DNA of 64,000 nucleotides from Lepraria neglecta (taxonomy: Eukaryota > Ascomycota > Lecanoromycetes > Lecanorales > Stereocaulaceae): contig CM065646.1 in NCBI GenBank assembly GCA_033220425.1, forward strand, positions 3,231,501-3,295,500. The letters are read 5' to 3'. How positions within the stretch are numbered: the stretch's first letter is position 1; every line of letters begins with the position of its first letter. This document shows, piece after piece, positions 22,016 through 34,661 of the stretch. Under the pieces are notes generated by a model. It was not told where the DNA came from. It searched no databases and worked only from the letters and a program-made list of their open reading frames with translations. The position numbers were made by a program, and so were the translations under genes.

Positions 22016-22255
22016 CGTTAGAGATCCTTGTTAGAGAGAATAAACTTTCTAGTATAGAACCTAGGCCTAGCTTAGCCGGAGTCTTAGCCTAAGTAAAATT
22101 ACTCTATTTACGTTTATTATATATAGTAATTATAATTATACTAGAGATCGATAAATACTTAGTACTACTTATATTCGAGGTAACGGTGATTTAAAGTCAT
22201 TATTATCGCCTATAGTAATATCTACTTACTAATCTTAACAAGCGACTTACTATAG
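22016..22255. other. Degenerate spacer
   Basis: TpA-rich; no motif recognised on either strand. Confidence 0.4.
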
Positions 22256-22872
22256 CATCGCGCTTTCCCAAAAGATTATATTATTAGCGTCACAGCTAGT
22301 TTTGCGCTGTTAGCAGGCCGTATAGCGATTAGGGTCTACATCCTATATCAATTGCGGGCCGAGAAATCAGCAGGATTAGCAACTCCGGGTTACTATTAGT
22401 AACTCCAAGTTAACCAAGCAGTACCTAAAAATCATCCCCGAAGTTATATGACCGCGCGCAATGATTACGATACTACGACGCTGTAACTAAACCCCCAAGG
22501 TCGCTGCGAACATCACCCTCGCGAGGATTTAGGCCCAATCGTACGATTCCGGGGTCCGTTTTCAGCTGGTGTTGATGGTGCTCCGGGGGAGTCGCTGCCG
22601 TCGATGGCGACGATTATAGAAAATCGACCTTTTGCTTAGTTATCAATCACGTGATTTACTAAATACTTACTGATCCTGCTGATCCTACTACTAGCAAGCC
22701 GGAGTTGCTAAATGCGCTGAAATCGCGCTGTTAGCGGGCGCTATTTGCTGATTGCGCTGAAATCGACCCATTAGCGGGCGCTATTTGCTGATCCTACTAA
22801 TAGGCTAATTTCAGCCCTATCCGCGCGTCCAGCAAATTAGAAGTTCTTAGTAAGATTTGGGAAAGCGCGATA
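22256..22872. mobile_element. Complete MITE-like TIR element (family H, copy 2), 617 bp
   Basis: Left end CATCGCGCTTTCCCAAAAG and right end AGATTTGGGAAAGCGCGAT form imperfect terminal inverted repeats of about 16 bp. The interior is far less RIP-degraded than its flanks, with normal CpA/TpG and blocks such as CCCCGAAGTTATATGACCGCGCG. Near the right end are two copies of a 40-bp-class direct repeat (TGCGCTGAAATCG...TTAGCGGGCGCTATTTGCTGAT). No coding frame. A clear target duplication is not visible, so the superfamily is open. Partial relatives are at 1248 and 35218. Confidence 0.72.
22695..22800. repeat. Subterminal direct repeat in the TIR element
   Basis: TGCGCTGAAATCG followed by TTAGCGGGCGCTATTTGCTGAT occurs twice in tandem. 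Subterminal repeats of this kind are typical transposase-binding sites in TIR elements; that role here is inference. Confidence 0.6.
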
Positions 22873-25185
22873 AGCCTTTTATATATAGTCTTATTAAGTA
22901 TAACTACTAGAGGCGTCTTTAGTATTATATAGTACTATACCCTATAGCCCTTCTTTACCCTAAGTTTCTTGTACTATATAGTATATATAATCCCTAACCT
23001 TATATATTGTGGCTCGTCGGTACCCTTTACCTTTATTATATATTCGTCCGCTAGTATATCTAACTCTTATATATTATTATCCTTAGTAATCTCCTTATTA
23101 GGTATATCGCCCTATTATAAACCTTTTATAAATACTAGTTTTATTATATATATCTATATCTACTATACCTTATATTAGGCTTACGATAGTATAATACCGC
23201 CGGAAGTTTCTCCCTTATCGATCGGATCTAATAGAGATAGAATTATTATATTATCGTCCTAGTACCTTATATTTAGTAGGTATTTACTTCTTTAATAATC
23301 GGGATAATAATTACCTTTATATTATTATACTATCCTCTACTATCCTTATCTCCTATATTAAATACTATATCTAAGTTTAATAAGATACTCTAGTAAAGAG
23401 TAAATAATATATCTTAGTAAAGATAAATCAAATAATAAACTATTCGACTATTCCGATCTATATCGCCCTTAGATCTATTAATTAGGTTATCTCTATTACC
23501 TAATCGCTAACTTTATATAGAAGGACGAGAATCTAGGATAGAGTTATTAATATCGCTTAAACTATCTATAAATAGGTCTATAAATTCGTTTTCCTTAGGA
23601 TTAGTAGTCTTATCTATAAGGGTATATACTATAATTTCTACTTATATAACCTATTAGATTTTCTCCTATCTACTCGAAGGGATAGTATTCTACTAGGAAT
23701 TAAGTCTTTAGAATATTTCTATATATTTAGGTACTATTAATTTATATTTATTATATATTATTAGGTATTATCCTATTTACTATCTACTACCGGTCCCTCG
23801 AACTTAATTATTCTCTTCTCCCCGTATTTATATTCCCTAATACTATATCTAATTATTATTATAACTATTATAATAGTCCTCCTAGTAGTAGGGTTAAATA
23901 TATATTTAGTCAACCTTATTTAACTAAAGCTATTCTTCTAATTCCTAAAGAAAATATAGCTAATCGCCTTAATAATAATATCGGAATAGCCTTTGCCTTT
24001 GCTCTAGTATATATTTATTAGTAGTAGACGTATATCGGGGATAATACGAACCTATATCTCGTCCTAATAGGCAAAATAATTATCTTTTAATAAGCCTACT
24101 ATAAACCTATAGGGATCTCTCTGCTTATTAAAGCTATAATAGTAGTAAACTATCTCTTATACCTTCTCTATTATATATCCCCTAAAGTTGCCGATATAGT
24201 TATAGAGCTATATTATATTAGTATAATTCTTATATCTATAGGAGTAGAAGTATATATAATTCGTGCCTCTTCTTGTTCTAGGGTCTTCTTTATATCGGTA
24301 TCTCTATAACCTAGTACTTAACTAAGGTTAGTAGCTAGCTTTCTCTATATCCTGCCTATTAGTTTACTAAGTAGTATATTCTAGTAAATATTTAGCTATA
24401 GCGAGTAGCCTCCTATATCTAAACTACTTATAATAGTAGCCTTTATAAAGTACTTAGTCTAATCTATTATAGGTTTATATACCTTAGTCGATATATAGCT
24501 AGACCTCCTATTTATTTTTCTCTAGAGAAGCCGTATCTCTATATACTAGGGGGATAATATATATATTAAGGAAGAGGAGCTTAAGGATACTATAGAGCGA
24601 GAGTATGAGGTTAAGGATATCTTAGAGCGAGAGTCGCGGGATAACTAGTTCTAAGAGGAAGGTAAGGGCGCTGGCGACGCAGAAGGCCTCTTATATATAT
24701 TTAGTAAGGAGGATAATAACTATAACTAGTTAGCTAAGGTATTTCGCGCTATATAAACTATAGATAGGTATAGGTACCGTGCGTTGTATTTGCGGAGGCG
24801 CGTAGATATCCCTCTCTAGACTATTATATCCATTATTTATTCATTATCGTTTACTACTAGGTTACCGAATATTATTATTATTACTAGACGTATCGCCCTA
24901 GTCTCTATAGTAGTCCTTATTTATACCGTTAGTCTTAAAGTAATAGGGAAGAAAATATACGCTCGATAGACTATATACTTCTTCTCCTACTCTCTAGCCG
25001 TTATTCTCTTACTATAAGCTATACTAATTATATAGGGTAGACGGGAGCTAATATTAATAAACTTAGATATAAAATATAATTAGGATATAAAGTATATATA
25101 AGTATAAGAAATAGCGAGAATAGTAGATTAAAATAAAGGGTTATTAGCGTATTAATAGACTAGTATTAGCCGACTCGATCTAGCT
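22873..25185 (-). pseudogene. Unrecognised degenerate coding trace
   Basis: TpA-rich DNA with protein-like segments best read on the minus strand. Around 24100-24540: AIAKYLLEYTTQ, RYKEDPRTRRGTNYIYFYSYRYKN, FNKQRDPYRFIVGLLKDNYFAYQDEI; around 23450-23650: FIDLFIDSLSDINNSILDSRPS. Stops within them are of RIP type. A short Glu/Arg-rich plus-strand frame (EREYEVKDILERES) near 24600 could be an overlapping shadow. I cannot assign a family. The segment ends next to the GC 11-mer cluster at 25190, as if it were the body of a DNA transposon. Confidence 0.25.
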
Positions 25186-25189
25186 TAAT

Positions 25190-25245
25190 CCGGCTTAGCC
25201 CGGCTTGGCCCCGGCTTAGCCCAAGCTCCGCCCTAGCTCCGTCTA
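25190..25245. repeat. GC-rich 11-mer cluster 1
   Basis: Five 11-bp-phased GC units (GGCTTAGCCC, GGCTTGGCCCC, AAGCTCCGCCC, TAGCTCCGTC and similar). The same units occur at 27122, 29871 (inverted) and 34614. Probably transposon terminal repeats. Confidence 0.6.
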
Positions 25246-25249
25246 AGTA

Positions 25250-27120
25250 TATTTAGGCCCTTATTATTTCAGTTAATAGAATATATAATAGTACTTATAT
25301 TAGTAAATATATATTCTATTACTATAACTCCTATTATCGGTAGTATAATATTTAGCCGAGACTATTACTTATATTTTAGCCTGTCGCGATACTAATATTA
25401 TTATCTAGATCCTCCTAAAAGTAGTCTATTAGAGTAGTATATTATATTATTTCTATTACTATACGAAATAAGCTAGCCTTTAGATACTAGATACTCTTGA
25501 TATACTATAGCTATATTAGTAATCTATCTTTAATATAGAGAGATACTTTATTAAGAGGGAATAGGGGTAAAGATAGTAGAGATATAGAGTAGGAATATAC
25601 TTTAGAAGAAGATAAATATACTAGAGAGAGTAGTTCCGCGATAATAGGAAAGTCGGTTATATATACTAACTTCTTATTAGAAGGGAGTATTTATATAAGG
25701 AGATTCTCTAGGAAAGCGACCTTACTACTCCCTTTATAGACCTTAGTAACTCGCTTATACTATAGGGATTTCTTATTATTTAGCTACTATTTCATCTTCT
25801 ACGCTTTATTAAATATATATACTAAACGCTATATCCTAACTAAGTCTACTATACCTAGTAGATCTACTAGTACGCGTAAGCGATATATTAATATTAGGAC
25901 TATTTTATTCGCTAAGAGCGGAGCTGTACCTAGGGAGCTATTCTTTATCTAGTCCCTCCGTATCTTCTCTTACTCCTTAAAAAGGTTATTAATAATCTAG
26001 GTATAGATATCCTAGATCTTAGTCTTTAGCGGCGGCGGGGTAGTATATTCTACTATTTTTATATATAGATCCGATAGCTTAAGTAGTTCCTTACTAAATA
26101 GTAGGGTTTTATTAGTTTATCTAATTAGAAATAATAGTAGTATTTTAGGGAAATACTCTTCTGCCTCTAAAAGCTTATTTCTCTTTTTAGTAATAGTCTT
26201 CTTCTACTACCCTTTATTATTTATATTTAGATAGCTTATAAACGCCTTTCCCTATCTCTCTATAAACGCTAATCTATAATTATAGTATTAGGATTTATCC
26301 TTCTTTAACTAGCTCGGTCGCTTAAGGTAAGATATAGAACCTATAAAGTTACCGGGGGAGGTATTAATAGGTATCCCTAAGAGAAACTATTTATATAGTC
26401 GGTTATTATTATAGAAGCCCGGATATTCGCCGAAGTTAGTATCTCTAAGATCCGCGAATTTACTATTAAGTCCCCTAATAAATATTATAATATTAGTAGT
26501 AGCGTTTTTCTACCTATAGACTTCGTTAAAGATAATATAGCTATAATATACTATATATTAACTATTGAATTTTCTCCCTATTCGTTTTTTTCCCGTAATT
26601 TAGACCTATATCTTCGATAGGTTTTTATTTATAAGTTTCTTATAAGACTATAGAGTTATAATATAGAAGATACGAGTCTATCCTAGTTTTAGCTTCTAGT
26701 TATTACCTATAATAATAATATTATAGTCCCTTTTATAATTAAATTAGTATTACTTTAGAGCGAGAGGGGCCTAGTTCTAGATTAGGATAATCTTAACCTT
26801 ATATTTCCCCCCGATTTTTCTAAATATCTTATAGATTTTGTTAATCTATATACTAATATTTCCTAGAGGGATAATTAAAAGAATAGGCCCGCGCTTCGGC
26901 TTAAGCTGAGAGGTATATAAGGTTTCTATATATAGGTAGGGAAAGGGTAGATTAGGCTAGCCGGGATAGACGGTATTACTTGGCTATTTATAGCTCTCTC
27001 CTAAGGGTTAATAGTATTTATAAGCTATTTCGCTATTCTTAACTCTCGATATATTAATTTTATACTATATAATATCTAGGAATATCTCGAAATAGTAGAT
27101 AAAAAGCTTAGTAAATATCT
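25250..27120 (-). pseudogene. Unrecognised degenerate coding trace
   Basis: Minus-strand segments read as ordinary protein with only RIP-type stops. Around 26600-26300: FNSQYIVYYSYIIFNE, RGLNSKFADLRDTNFGEYPG; around 26300-25700: TITKKRNKLLEAEEYFPKIL, FSKELLKLSDLYIKIVEYT, NLFKEQEKIRRDQIKNS, FNKAQKMKQQLNNKKS. The Lys/Glu-rich makeup supports this strand. No domain recognised. Bounded on both sides by GC 11-mer clusters, which suggests the body of a DNA element. Confidence 0.35.
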
Positions 27121-27121
27121 A

Positions 27122-27164
27122 GAGTAGGCCAAGCTAGCCTGAGCTCCGCCCTAGCTTGGCCTAA
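27122..27164. repeat. GC-rich 11-mer cluster 2 (split by a solo LTR)
   Basis: GGCCAAGCTAGCCTGAGCTCCGCCCTAGCTTGGCCTAA, continued by CCTAAGCCCGG at 27672-27682 after the solo LTR. Same units as at 25190 and 34614. Confidence 0.6.
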
Positions 27165-27671
27165 TGTTACGAACCGTACGTACCGGTCTTCGTATATAGA
27201 TTGTTCTCACTAGGGATAGAGGTGTTACTATACAAGAGGTGAAGCAGGCTTCAATGGATACTAAGCGGGTCTAGTATATAATTAGATAATATATATTTAG
27301 TGCCTAGCCTAAGAGATCTATCGTATATAGTAAACAATTGAATAGCAAGTTGAGCACGATGCTCCAAGTAGTAAGTAGTGCTCCGCATATATAGATATAC
27401 GAAATCCATGCCAAGCATTCTTGATCGCACTGATCGCACTGATCGTATCTGCGCTCATTGCGACCACTGCGCTTATCGCTTAACCTACCAAGCCTTCCTA
27501 ATCGCACTGATCGCACTGATCGTATCTACGCTCATTGCGACCACTGCGCTCATCGCTTAACATGCCAAGCCTTCAGGGTCTATTCGAGTCGGACACCGAC
27601 TCGTCGACTCGAACCATAACGGGCGCTACGCTCCATGAGCGCATCCCTGATCATATTTCCTGATCGTAACA
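27165..27671 (-). mobile_element. Solo LTR of chromovirus A, 507 bp
   Basis: Runs TGTTACGAACCGTACG to CTGATCGTAACA on the plus strand, i.e. in minus orientation, with the terminal repeats TGTTACGA/TCGTAACA intact. It has a perfect CCTAA target duplication (27160-27164, 27672-27676). Two 77-bp internal repeats are present. This is one of the least degraded LTRs in the window, so it shows the ends of the family best. It interrupts a GC 11-mer cluster. Confidence 0.93.
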
Positions 27672-27682
27672 CCTAAGCCCGG

Positions 27683-29870
27683 TATAAGCTTTTATACCTA
27701 GGTACGTAGAAGGGTATATACCTTACCTAGTCCTATATTATTAGTAAGCCAACCTCCTTTATATTTGCCCCTCTTGTAGAAAATTATCTAGAAATCTATA
27801 ATAAGTTAATATTTATATAGGGTGACCTCGAGGCTAATAATCTTGACTATAATAGCTTAATTAGTCTTATTCGGTAGATATCCGACGATTTATAATCTCG
27901 AACCTAGTTATCCTTATCCTACTACTTATAAAGTAGGGAATTCTATATCGCTATAAATCTAGATAAAATATTAGCTAATAGCCAAGTTTAGTAGATATAA
28001 TATATACTTTTCCTATAGGGCTTTAGGATTATTATTATCCTCCTCCTTACTATTATCTATAAAAATCGAGCTTTTATTATTATCTATAGCGTTATTCTTA
28101 TTAATAGTTATATTCTTTATACTAAATAGTAACTCTAGTAGCTTTAGTATTATAATTAATAACTGCGGAGCGCTCTTATTTCTTTTTTACTCCTCTCCTT
28201 ACTACTTATATTATAGTCTAGATCGAAGGATAAGGAATAGCCTATACGATATATACGGCGTATACGGCGTGAGGGAGGATAGATAGTATCTTCGTTATCT
28301 TTACTAGAGGGATCCTTTCGCGAGGATAGAGTTCTCGGCTATTAATATTAGTACGATAGTAGCTTAGCTTTTTCTAGACCCTAGAGATATTAATTATAAA
28401 GTACTATATAGGTCTAGGATGATTATAATAACCCACTATCCTTTGCCTATAAGCCTACTATATACCCTATTACCCGACTATCTCCCTTAGATAAAGGAGC
28501 TTTCTTCTTAGACGCTTATACCTTAGGCGAGACCAGCCTAGATTTCTCCTTATTTAACTTATATAATTTTGAGAGGTAGTAGGAAGAGAGATATAGATCT
28601 AATTATAGTATTAGCTTAGCTACGATATTATATAGAAAAGAATTATATACCTAGGCTAATCCGGCCTTCCGCTACTAGTAAAAGGATCTAAAAGAGATTC
28701 TCGTAGCGTCGCTGGCCTTATATATACCGAATAGTATTATAGAGATATCGGTTGTTTATAATAGGCTTTAGGATCTTAAGTAGCCTAGTAACTAAGCGCT
28801 TATTATTATCTTTTATAAGATTATTAGCCTTAAGGAGTTTAAGTAATACTATAAATAAGAGGTTACTAATCTCCAATTAGGACTCTAACTTCTAAACTCC
28901 GGGGCGTTTTAGTATAGCGATACTATAGGTATACTAGTAGCTACTATTAGGACGACTACGACGAATAATAATCCCTAGCTTACTAATAGGTCGAACTAGC
29001 CCTTTATAGACGGCCGGTAAGGGTATAATAGATATAGACGTCAATCTAGAATACTCCGATATAGCTATTCGCCTATACTTAGATTTTACTTCGGAGTTAG
29101 GTTTAACCCTAAGTTACTTCTCTAAGATTAGGTAGACTAGGCTTTTCCCGGCCTAGAGTTTCTACTCGTCGGTAGCGTTCAGGTTAGTATTTAAGTTATT
29201 AGCGAATTATTATACCTATTTTTTAGTAATCGTAGTCGATTTAGTTTAGTTAGTAGATTAGTAATTAGGAATAGTTCTATCTTCTAGCTCTAGTAAACCG
29301 GCTACTCTAATCGCTAGCTCTAGCTACGCTATCTAGTTCCTCTATACTCTATTTTAGATAGTATTATCTGCGAATTATAGGCCACTTATAATATATATCT
29401 TAGTAAATTATCTTAGGGGCTATTAACTCTAGTTAAAGCCTTAGAAGCCTAATATAGTATATAGGGTAAGGGGCTAAGATATAAAAGGTAAGGGATAAGT
29501 AATTAGGCTTATCTAAGCTTAGTAATAGTATATATTATATTATCTAGTAAATATTATTAAATTAGAATATAAGTAGCGTTAGTAGTAGATAAAGGTAGCT
29601 AGTATTATCTAAGATTAATAAGAAGAGATAGAATAGTACGAAAGAAGATAGTAGGTAATAACTTTATTTATAAATTTACTGAAAATTCTATACGCTAAGA
29701 CTACTATATTATTTATACATTTATATAAGGAGCCTAGTATCCGATCCTCTAGATAAGAGTACTAAATAGTTATAAATAGTTCACGAGCTTTAGACTAATA
29801 TAATATAGCGTATTATAGAGATATTGGTTACGAGAGATAGAGGTAATATCGCTATTATATATTCTGAATA
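27683..29870. pseudogene. Unrecognised degenerate coding trace, strand uncertain
   Basis: Long frames with only RIP-type stops can be read on both strands. The minus strand gives Lys/Glu-richer, more natural segments around 28700-28450 (YQQRKAGLAQVYNSFLYN, KLYKLNKEKSRLVSPKVQASKKK). The plus strand gives a longer but Leu/Ile/Ser-rich frame from about 27770 to 29540. Composition favours minus but does not settle it. No known domain seen. It could be the counterpart of the trace at 25250-27120, since the solo LTR split them. Confidence 0.25.
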
Positions 29871-29950
29871 GAGCTAGGGCGGAGCTTAGGCCAAGCTGAG
29901 GCCTATCTAAGGCGAAACCCTAGCTCGGGTCTTAGGCCGAGCTTATCTAG
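29871..29950. repeat. GC-rich 11-mer cluster 3, inverted; possible left end of Plavaka 1
   Basis: GAGCTAGGGCGGAGCTTAGGCCAAGCTGAGGCC: the 11-mer units in the opposite sense to the cluster at 34614. The pair would make terminal inverted repeats of a 4.8 kb element enclosing the transposase at 31250-34600. Confidence 0.55.
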
Positions 29951-31249
29951 AGCGATAACCTTATTCCTATAAATGATAGCGTTCCTTATAAATATTGGAT
30001 TCGATTTAATATAATATATATTTATACTAGAACTATCTAGGCTACTTAAGCTAAGGACTAACGCTAATATAAAATATATAATTATACTAGAAGTATAAAT
30101 AGTATAATAATACTCTAATCTAATATAACTATTTATATTCTATATTATTTATAGTATCTTTAATATCTTCTAATAGTAGTAACTACTCTATTTACTATCC
30201 CTTCACGACTAACTTTATTTATTAATCGTCTATATACGAAATACTAATATAAATTATACTATAGATAACTATATAGCCGTCCGGTATATGCGTATTTAGC
30301 TAGATTAGCTATACTATCGAGTTCTGTAGTTTCTAGAGTCTTCTCTCTATCTTAACTACTATTATCTTTCTATTTCTAGCCTCCTAGTATTATAAAGAGA
30401 CTTAAATCTAGGGCTTAAGCCTAGTATCGGTAGAGGACTTAAATTATACCTTCTCTTTTTTAAGGTTAACTAGAACTATAGTAGTATTAAAGATAGTAGA
30501 GGAGCGCTAGGATATAGTAGGGAAGAGCTTATTAGTATTAAAGGTAGTAGAGGAGAGCTAGATAAGAAGACTTCTAATAATAAAGCCGTTAATAACGATA
30601 TACTCTTATAGTCTATCTCTAGCGAACCTATCCTAGTACTATTTGCGTAGAGAGATAGTTCTAACTCTTTAAAGAGATCGTCCTTAAGGCTTAAATCCTT
30701 TATACTTAGTTCGATATAAATCCTCCCGTATAAATACTCTTCCCTTAGGCCTATATTTAGTCGATCCTAGTTATTACCGCTTAACCTAGACTATAAGTCT
30801 ATATATAGCTGCTCTACTAGAGGCTTCAGCTCTCCTCGCTACTTAGGTAGGAGGTAGTAAGTCTCGGGGACTATTAATAGTATCCCTAGAATAGCGTATA
30901 TATACTATTAGTGCTATTAAAAAAATACTATATCGATATAGTCGATATCTTTCTAATTAGAATAGATCTCTAGATAGGAAGGCTAGAACTAGATAGAGTT
31001 CTTAAAAGTAACGGCGGGGAATAGATTCGGAGGGGCGAAATCGTCTATAGTAGTAGCTATATATAGGTCTAGGGACGAAGAGAGGGTATAGGATATATAT
31101 TATATATACTCTCTATACTAGGATAATCGAATCCGGGATAGTAATAGAAGTACTAGTTATTAGATATCTAGACCAAGAGCTTAGGCTAAGAATTTGGGCT
31201 AAGTACCTAGGCTAGGAACTTACGCTAGTGCTTTAGGGTCTAAACTCTC
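29951..31249. other. Degenerate stretch, no recognisable gene
   Basis: TpA-rich sequence between the GC cluster and the readable part of the Plavaka transposase. It includes an AAGATAGTAGAGGA(G) motif repeated near 30500 and 30550. Leader or N-terminal coding of the transposon is likely, but I could not follow a frame. Confidence 0.35.
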
Positions 31250-34200
31250 CTAAAGGTATCGCGTACTAATTCTTTATTTACTTAGTACGCTTTCTATATT
31301 CCTCTATAGGCGATAGGAAGAAAGATAGCTTTCTATAGTAACTTTCTATTACTAAAGACCCCTCTACTATAACTAGATAATATAAAGCCTATAGGTTTAT
31401 CTCTAAGTCCGGTAATAACTTAGTACTTACGTATTACATTAATAAATACCTTATAGTATACGGTATAAAGAGAAGGCGAATAGTTTATAATAAAGCTATT
31501 AGTATAAGAGAGGATTAAGTACTCCTCTATCTAGATATAGATATTAATATTAATAACGACGAGATAAACGAAAATAGACTAATATTAGTCTCTGCGGTAG
31601 AAGAGAATAATCTAGTAACCCCTACTATTAGTAAAGGCTATTACTATTAGTAAGACGTACTAACGAAGATAGATACCTATCGAACCCGCGATAAACGCCT
31701 TCCTAATCGCGCTATAGATATCTAGTACTCGATTAATATCCTTATCGATTAGAATTATAATATATTAGGCAGCGACGAGCAAGTAGGCTAGGGAACTAAT
31801 TGCCGATATCGAAAAGGTAGATATATTTATATAAGGCCCTGACCCTAATAATCTTTACTACCCCTTTAAGGGTAAAACCTAGTATATAATAGCCTAATAG
31901 CTCTTCCGAAATAAGTACTCTAAAGGGGGCGTAAACGACCTCGCTAAGAATCTAGACTTATAAGTAATTCGGCTATACTACGGGTTTAGTTCTATAGAAG
32001 AATAGTAAGGTAGTATAGAAGTAGTCCTATAGGGAATCGAAGATGATTATTAGCTCGAGGAATCCTTTACTATTCGCTCGGATATTATTAGGGCTCGGTT
32101 ACTAGAATATACTATACGCTTTCGAAACGTAATTAATATAGTATAGTTCCTTCTAGGATATAGACCCTTTTAAGACTATTTAGTATACGTACTAGTTTAG
32201 TAATTTAATACTAATAACGACCGGTTATAGAGTAAGATATATACTGGCGACTAGTAGTAGAAGATATAAGAGAAACTACTAGATAGAGTAACGACGGTAC
32301 TACTCTTATTATCTATTAATAAGATAGTACTTATATAGTATTATAGTAACCTATCTATATAGCCTATTTATCTAATAGTTAGTAACCTAGATAAAGCGAC
32401 GCGTATAAGCTAAACTTAGCCGGGGTTCGTACTACTAGGTATAATACTAGTAGTCAAGATAGGGACTAAGTACACCGAGTACCTAAAGTATAAGGTATAC
32501 TATACCGTAATAGGACTTATACTAAAATATAAGTACTTAGGCTAAGTATAGAGGGATAGAACTCTAGCTAATAGTTGGCCTTATAGTATTAGAGTACCTA
32601 TCGAAATTAGATATACTAATTATATATACGGATAGCTTTACTCGGTAATACTACCCTCTTATTTCAGGAATAATAGCCGACTATAAGGAATAAGTATTAA
32701 TTATTAGGATTAAGAAGAACTAGTAGTATCTAATCTATAAAGTCCTATCGAAAGAGCGCGAAAACCTTATAGAAATATAGGAACCCTGTATATACTAGGA
32801 TATATAAGTATAAATCTAAAAATAGGTACTAAATAAATAGTTCTAGAAGGGGGATAAGGACTAGGTATATCCTATATAGAACTTCGTATAGTAATATTAT
32901 ATAGTTAATATCTACGCCTATATAATATCGGATATTCTATATTAGCTACTAAAGGGTATTATTATAATATTAATATATTAGATTTAAGCCCTTATAAATA
33001 TCTCTATTACTAAGATAACTAAGAGAAGTAAATATAAAGGTAATCGGACCGTTAAAGAATCTAATATAATCTTCTAATTAGATAAATAATTTCGGCAGGT
33101 ACTAGTCTATAGAGGCCTTAAGTAATTTACCTACTTTAGCGAGGTTTACTAGTAGACTGGAAACGAATAGAAATAAATATTACGATAGTTAATATCGGTT
33201 ATCGCGCTACTTCTAGTAGACTATACTCTAGCCGCTCTATACTACGTAAGGGTAGTCTTAGACTTTGTAATAATAGCCTAGTATAATTATTATAACGAAG
33301 ATACTTTAAGCTATATAAGTTATATACTATATAGGATTAATAAGCTTAAAAGGGTATTTAAGGAGTTATACCCCTAGGCGAAGGATATAGAAAAGAGATA
33401 CTTTAATATTCTAAAATTCTATACGATAATATATTATATCGACTTTATTAAGAAGTATAGGAGTATAACCGGCTTTAATATATACTATAGGGAGGTAGCT
33501 TATAAGTTCCTAGTAAAAGAATTCTTTCCCTAGACTAATAAAGGTAAAACCTTCTAATAGTAGATTTTACTCTATAATATTTATTAGTATAATATAGTTA
33601 CTATAGCGGATATAATACTCTATTAAAAAACTATTATCTAAAACCAAGCTGAAGCGGATATAGAACTAGAGCTAAGTAAACCCTTATAAGACTACCTTAA
33701 CCTATTATAACTAGAAATAGAGTATTCTCCGGTAGATATATATTACCTAGCAGGATTAGCTATTTCTTCTACGATATATAGGTAGTAGCGGCGCGCGGGG
33801 CAAGTAGTATCCTACCTGACACTCGACGGTCTTATAGAAGCCCTAGTAGTATTCGTCCGGGAGAATTGTAAGAAATAGGATAGGGTATTTTTAAGTAGCG
33901 ACGAGCTAGATTAGCGGGAAGTAGATATAGAGTAGGCTTATAACCTATTTATAGGGCTCTATTCCTCTATAGTATATTAGAGATTAGATAGGAAGGATAG
34001 AGCGAACCCCGAAAAGCGAACGGAGGAGTATATATACTACTTACCGAATTAGTATAGGAAGGCTAATAACTAGCGACGAGACTATATATAGGTATAAGAG
34101 TATATAGTAGTAGAGGTATAAGGACTAGATTATCCGAATAGGTAAGAAGGAAGGCTACTAGGTTAACTATAATTAATCCTAACTGTTTTTAATAACGAGA

Positions 34201-34600
34201 GATATAACTAGAATAGATATACAAGGAGATACGTTAGAGCCTTTATTAAAGCCTTTCGCTGGTATAATAGCAGTAAATATAATAATATATATAGTATATT
34301 CGAAGTCGAGCGCTATCTAATAAATAATATAAGAAACCTATATAAACTGGGACTAAGGCGTATATACGAGATACTTACGATTATACGAAGTATATATATA
34401 TATAGTCCTATCGAACGAATAAGAGACTAGGATATTTATTAATAATTAGATTAATCTAGAATTATATAATATACTATTTAATAAAGACTAGAAAGCTAAA
34501 GGAATTCAAGAGGTAGATTATCTAGCGAGGAAGCTATAGTTAAATATAATAGCGGGTTATTTATTAGGAGATAGAATGAGTAGTACTATAATAGTCGGAT
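31250..34600 (+). pseudogene. Plavaka-type (CMC/CACTA-like) DNA transposase, copy 1
   Basis: Plus-strand relic of the large fungal Plavaka transposase. Diagnostic blocks in order: YPFKGKT and AEWFF-like near 31870; IYTGD followed by three TAG codons where this family has WWW (32243-32260); LSIDKTVL then WPVYLTVGNLDKATR near 32290-32400, the most typical block of the family; GMIPVVKIGTKYTEY; a C-terminal FIKKYRSITGFNIYY(R/G)EV block near 33450; then a long tail to about 34550. RIP stops are dense. A cut-and-paste enzyme in its active state. GC clusters at 29871 and 34614 probably mark the element ends. A second copy is split at 36150-38553 and 45222-47100. Confidence 0.78.
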
Positions 34601-34613
34601 TAGAATTAAAACT

Positions 34614-34661
34614 AGGCCCAAGTTCCGCCCAAGTTCCGCCCAAGCTTGGCCCAAGCTGGCT
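34614..34661. repeat. GC-rich 11-mer cluster 4; probable right end of Plavaka 1
   Basis: Four 11-bp units in a row: AAGTTCCGCCC, AAGTTCCGCCC, AAGCTTGGCCC, AAGCTGGC. It follows the transposase C-terminus by less than 100 bases. Confidence 0.65.

Noticed and set aside
22969-23178. 69-codon plus-strand ORF rich in Tyr/Ile
   Set aside because: Low-complexity translation of TAT/ATA-rich DNA, and the opposite strand looks more coding-like.
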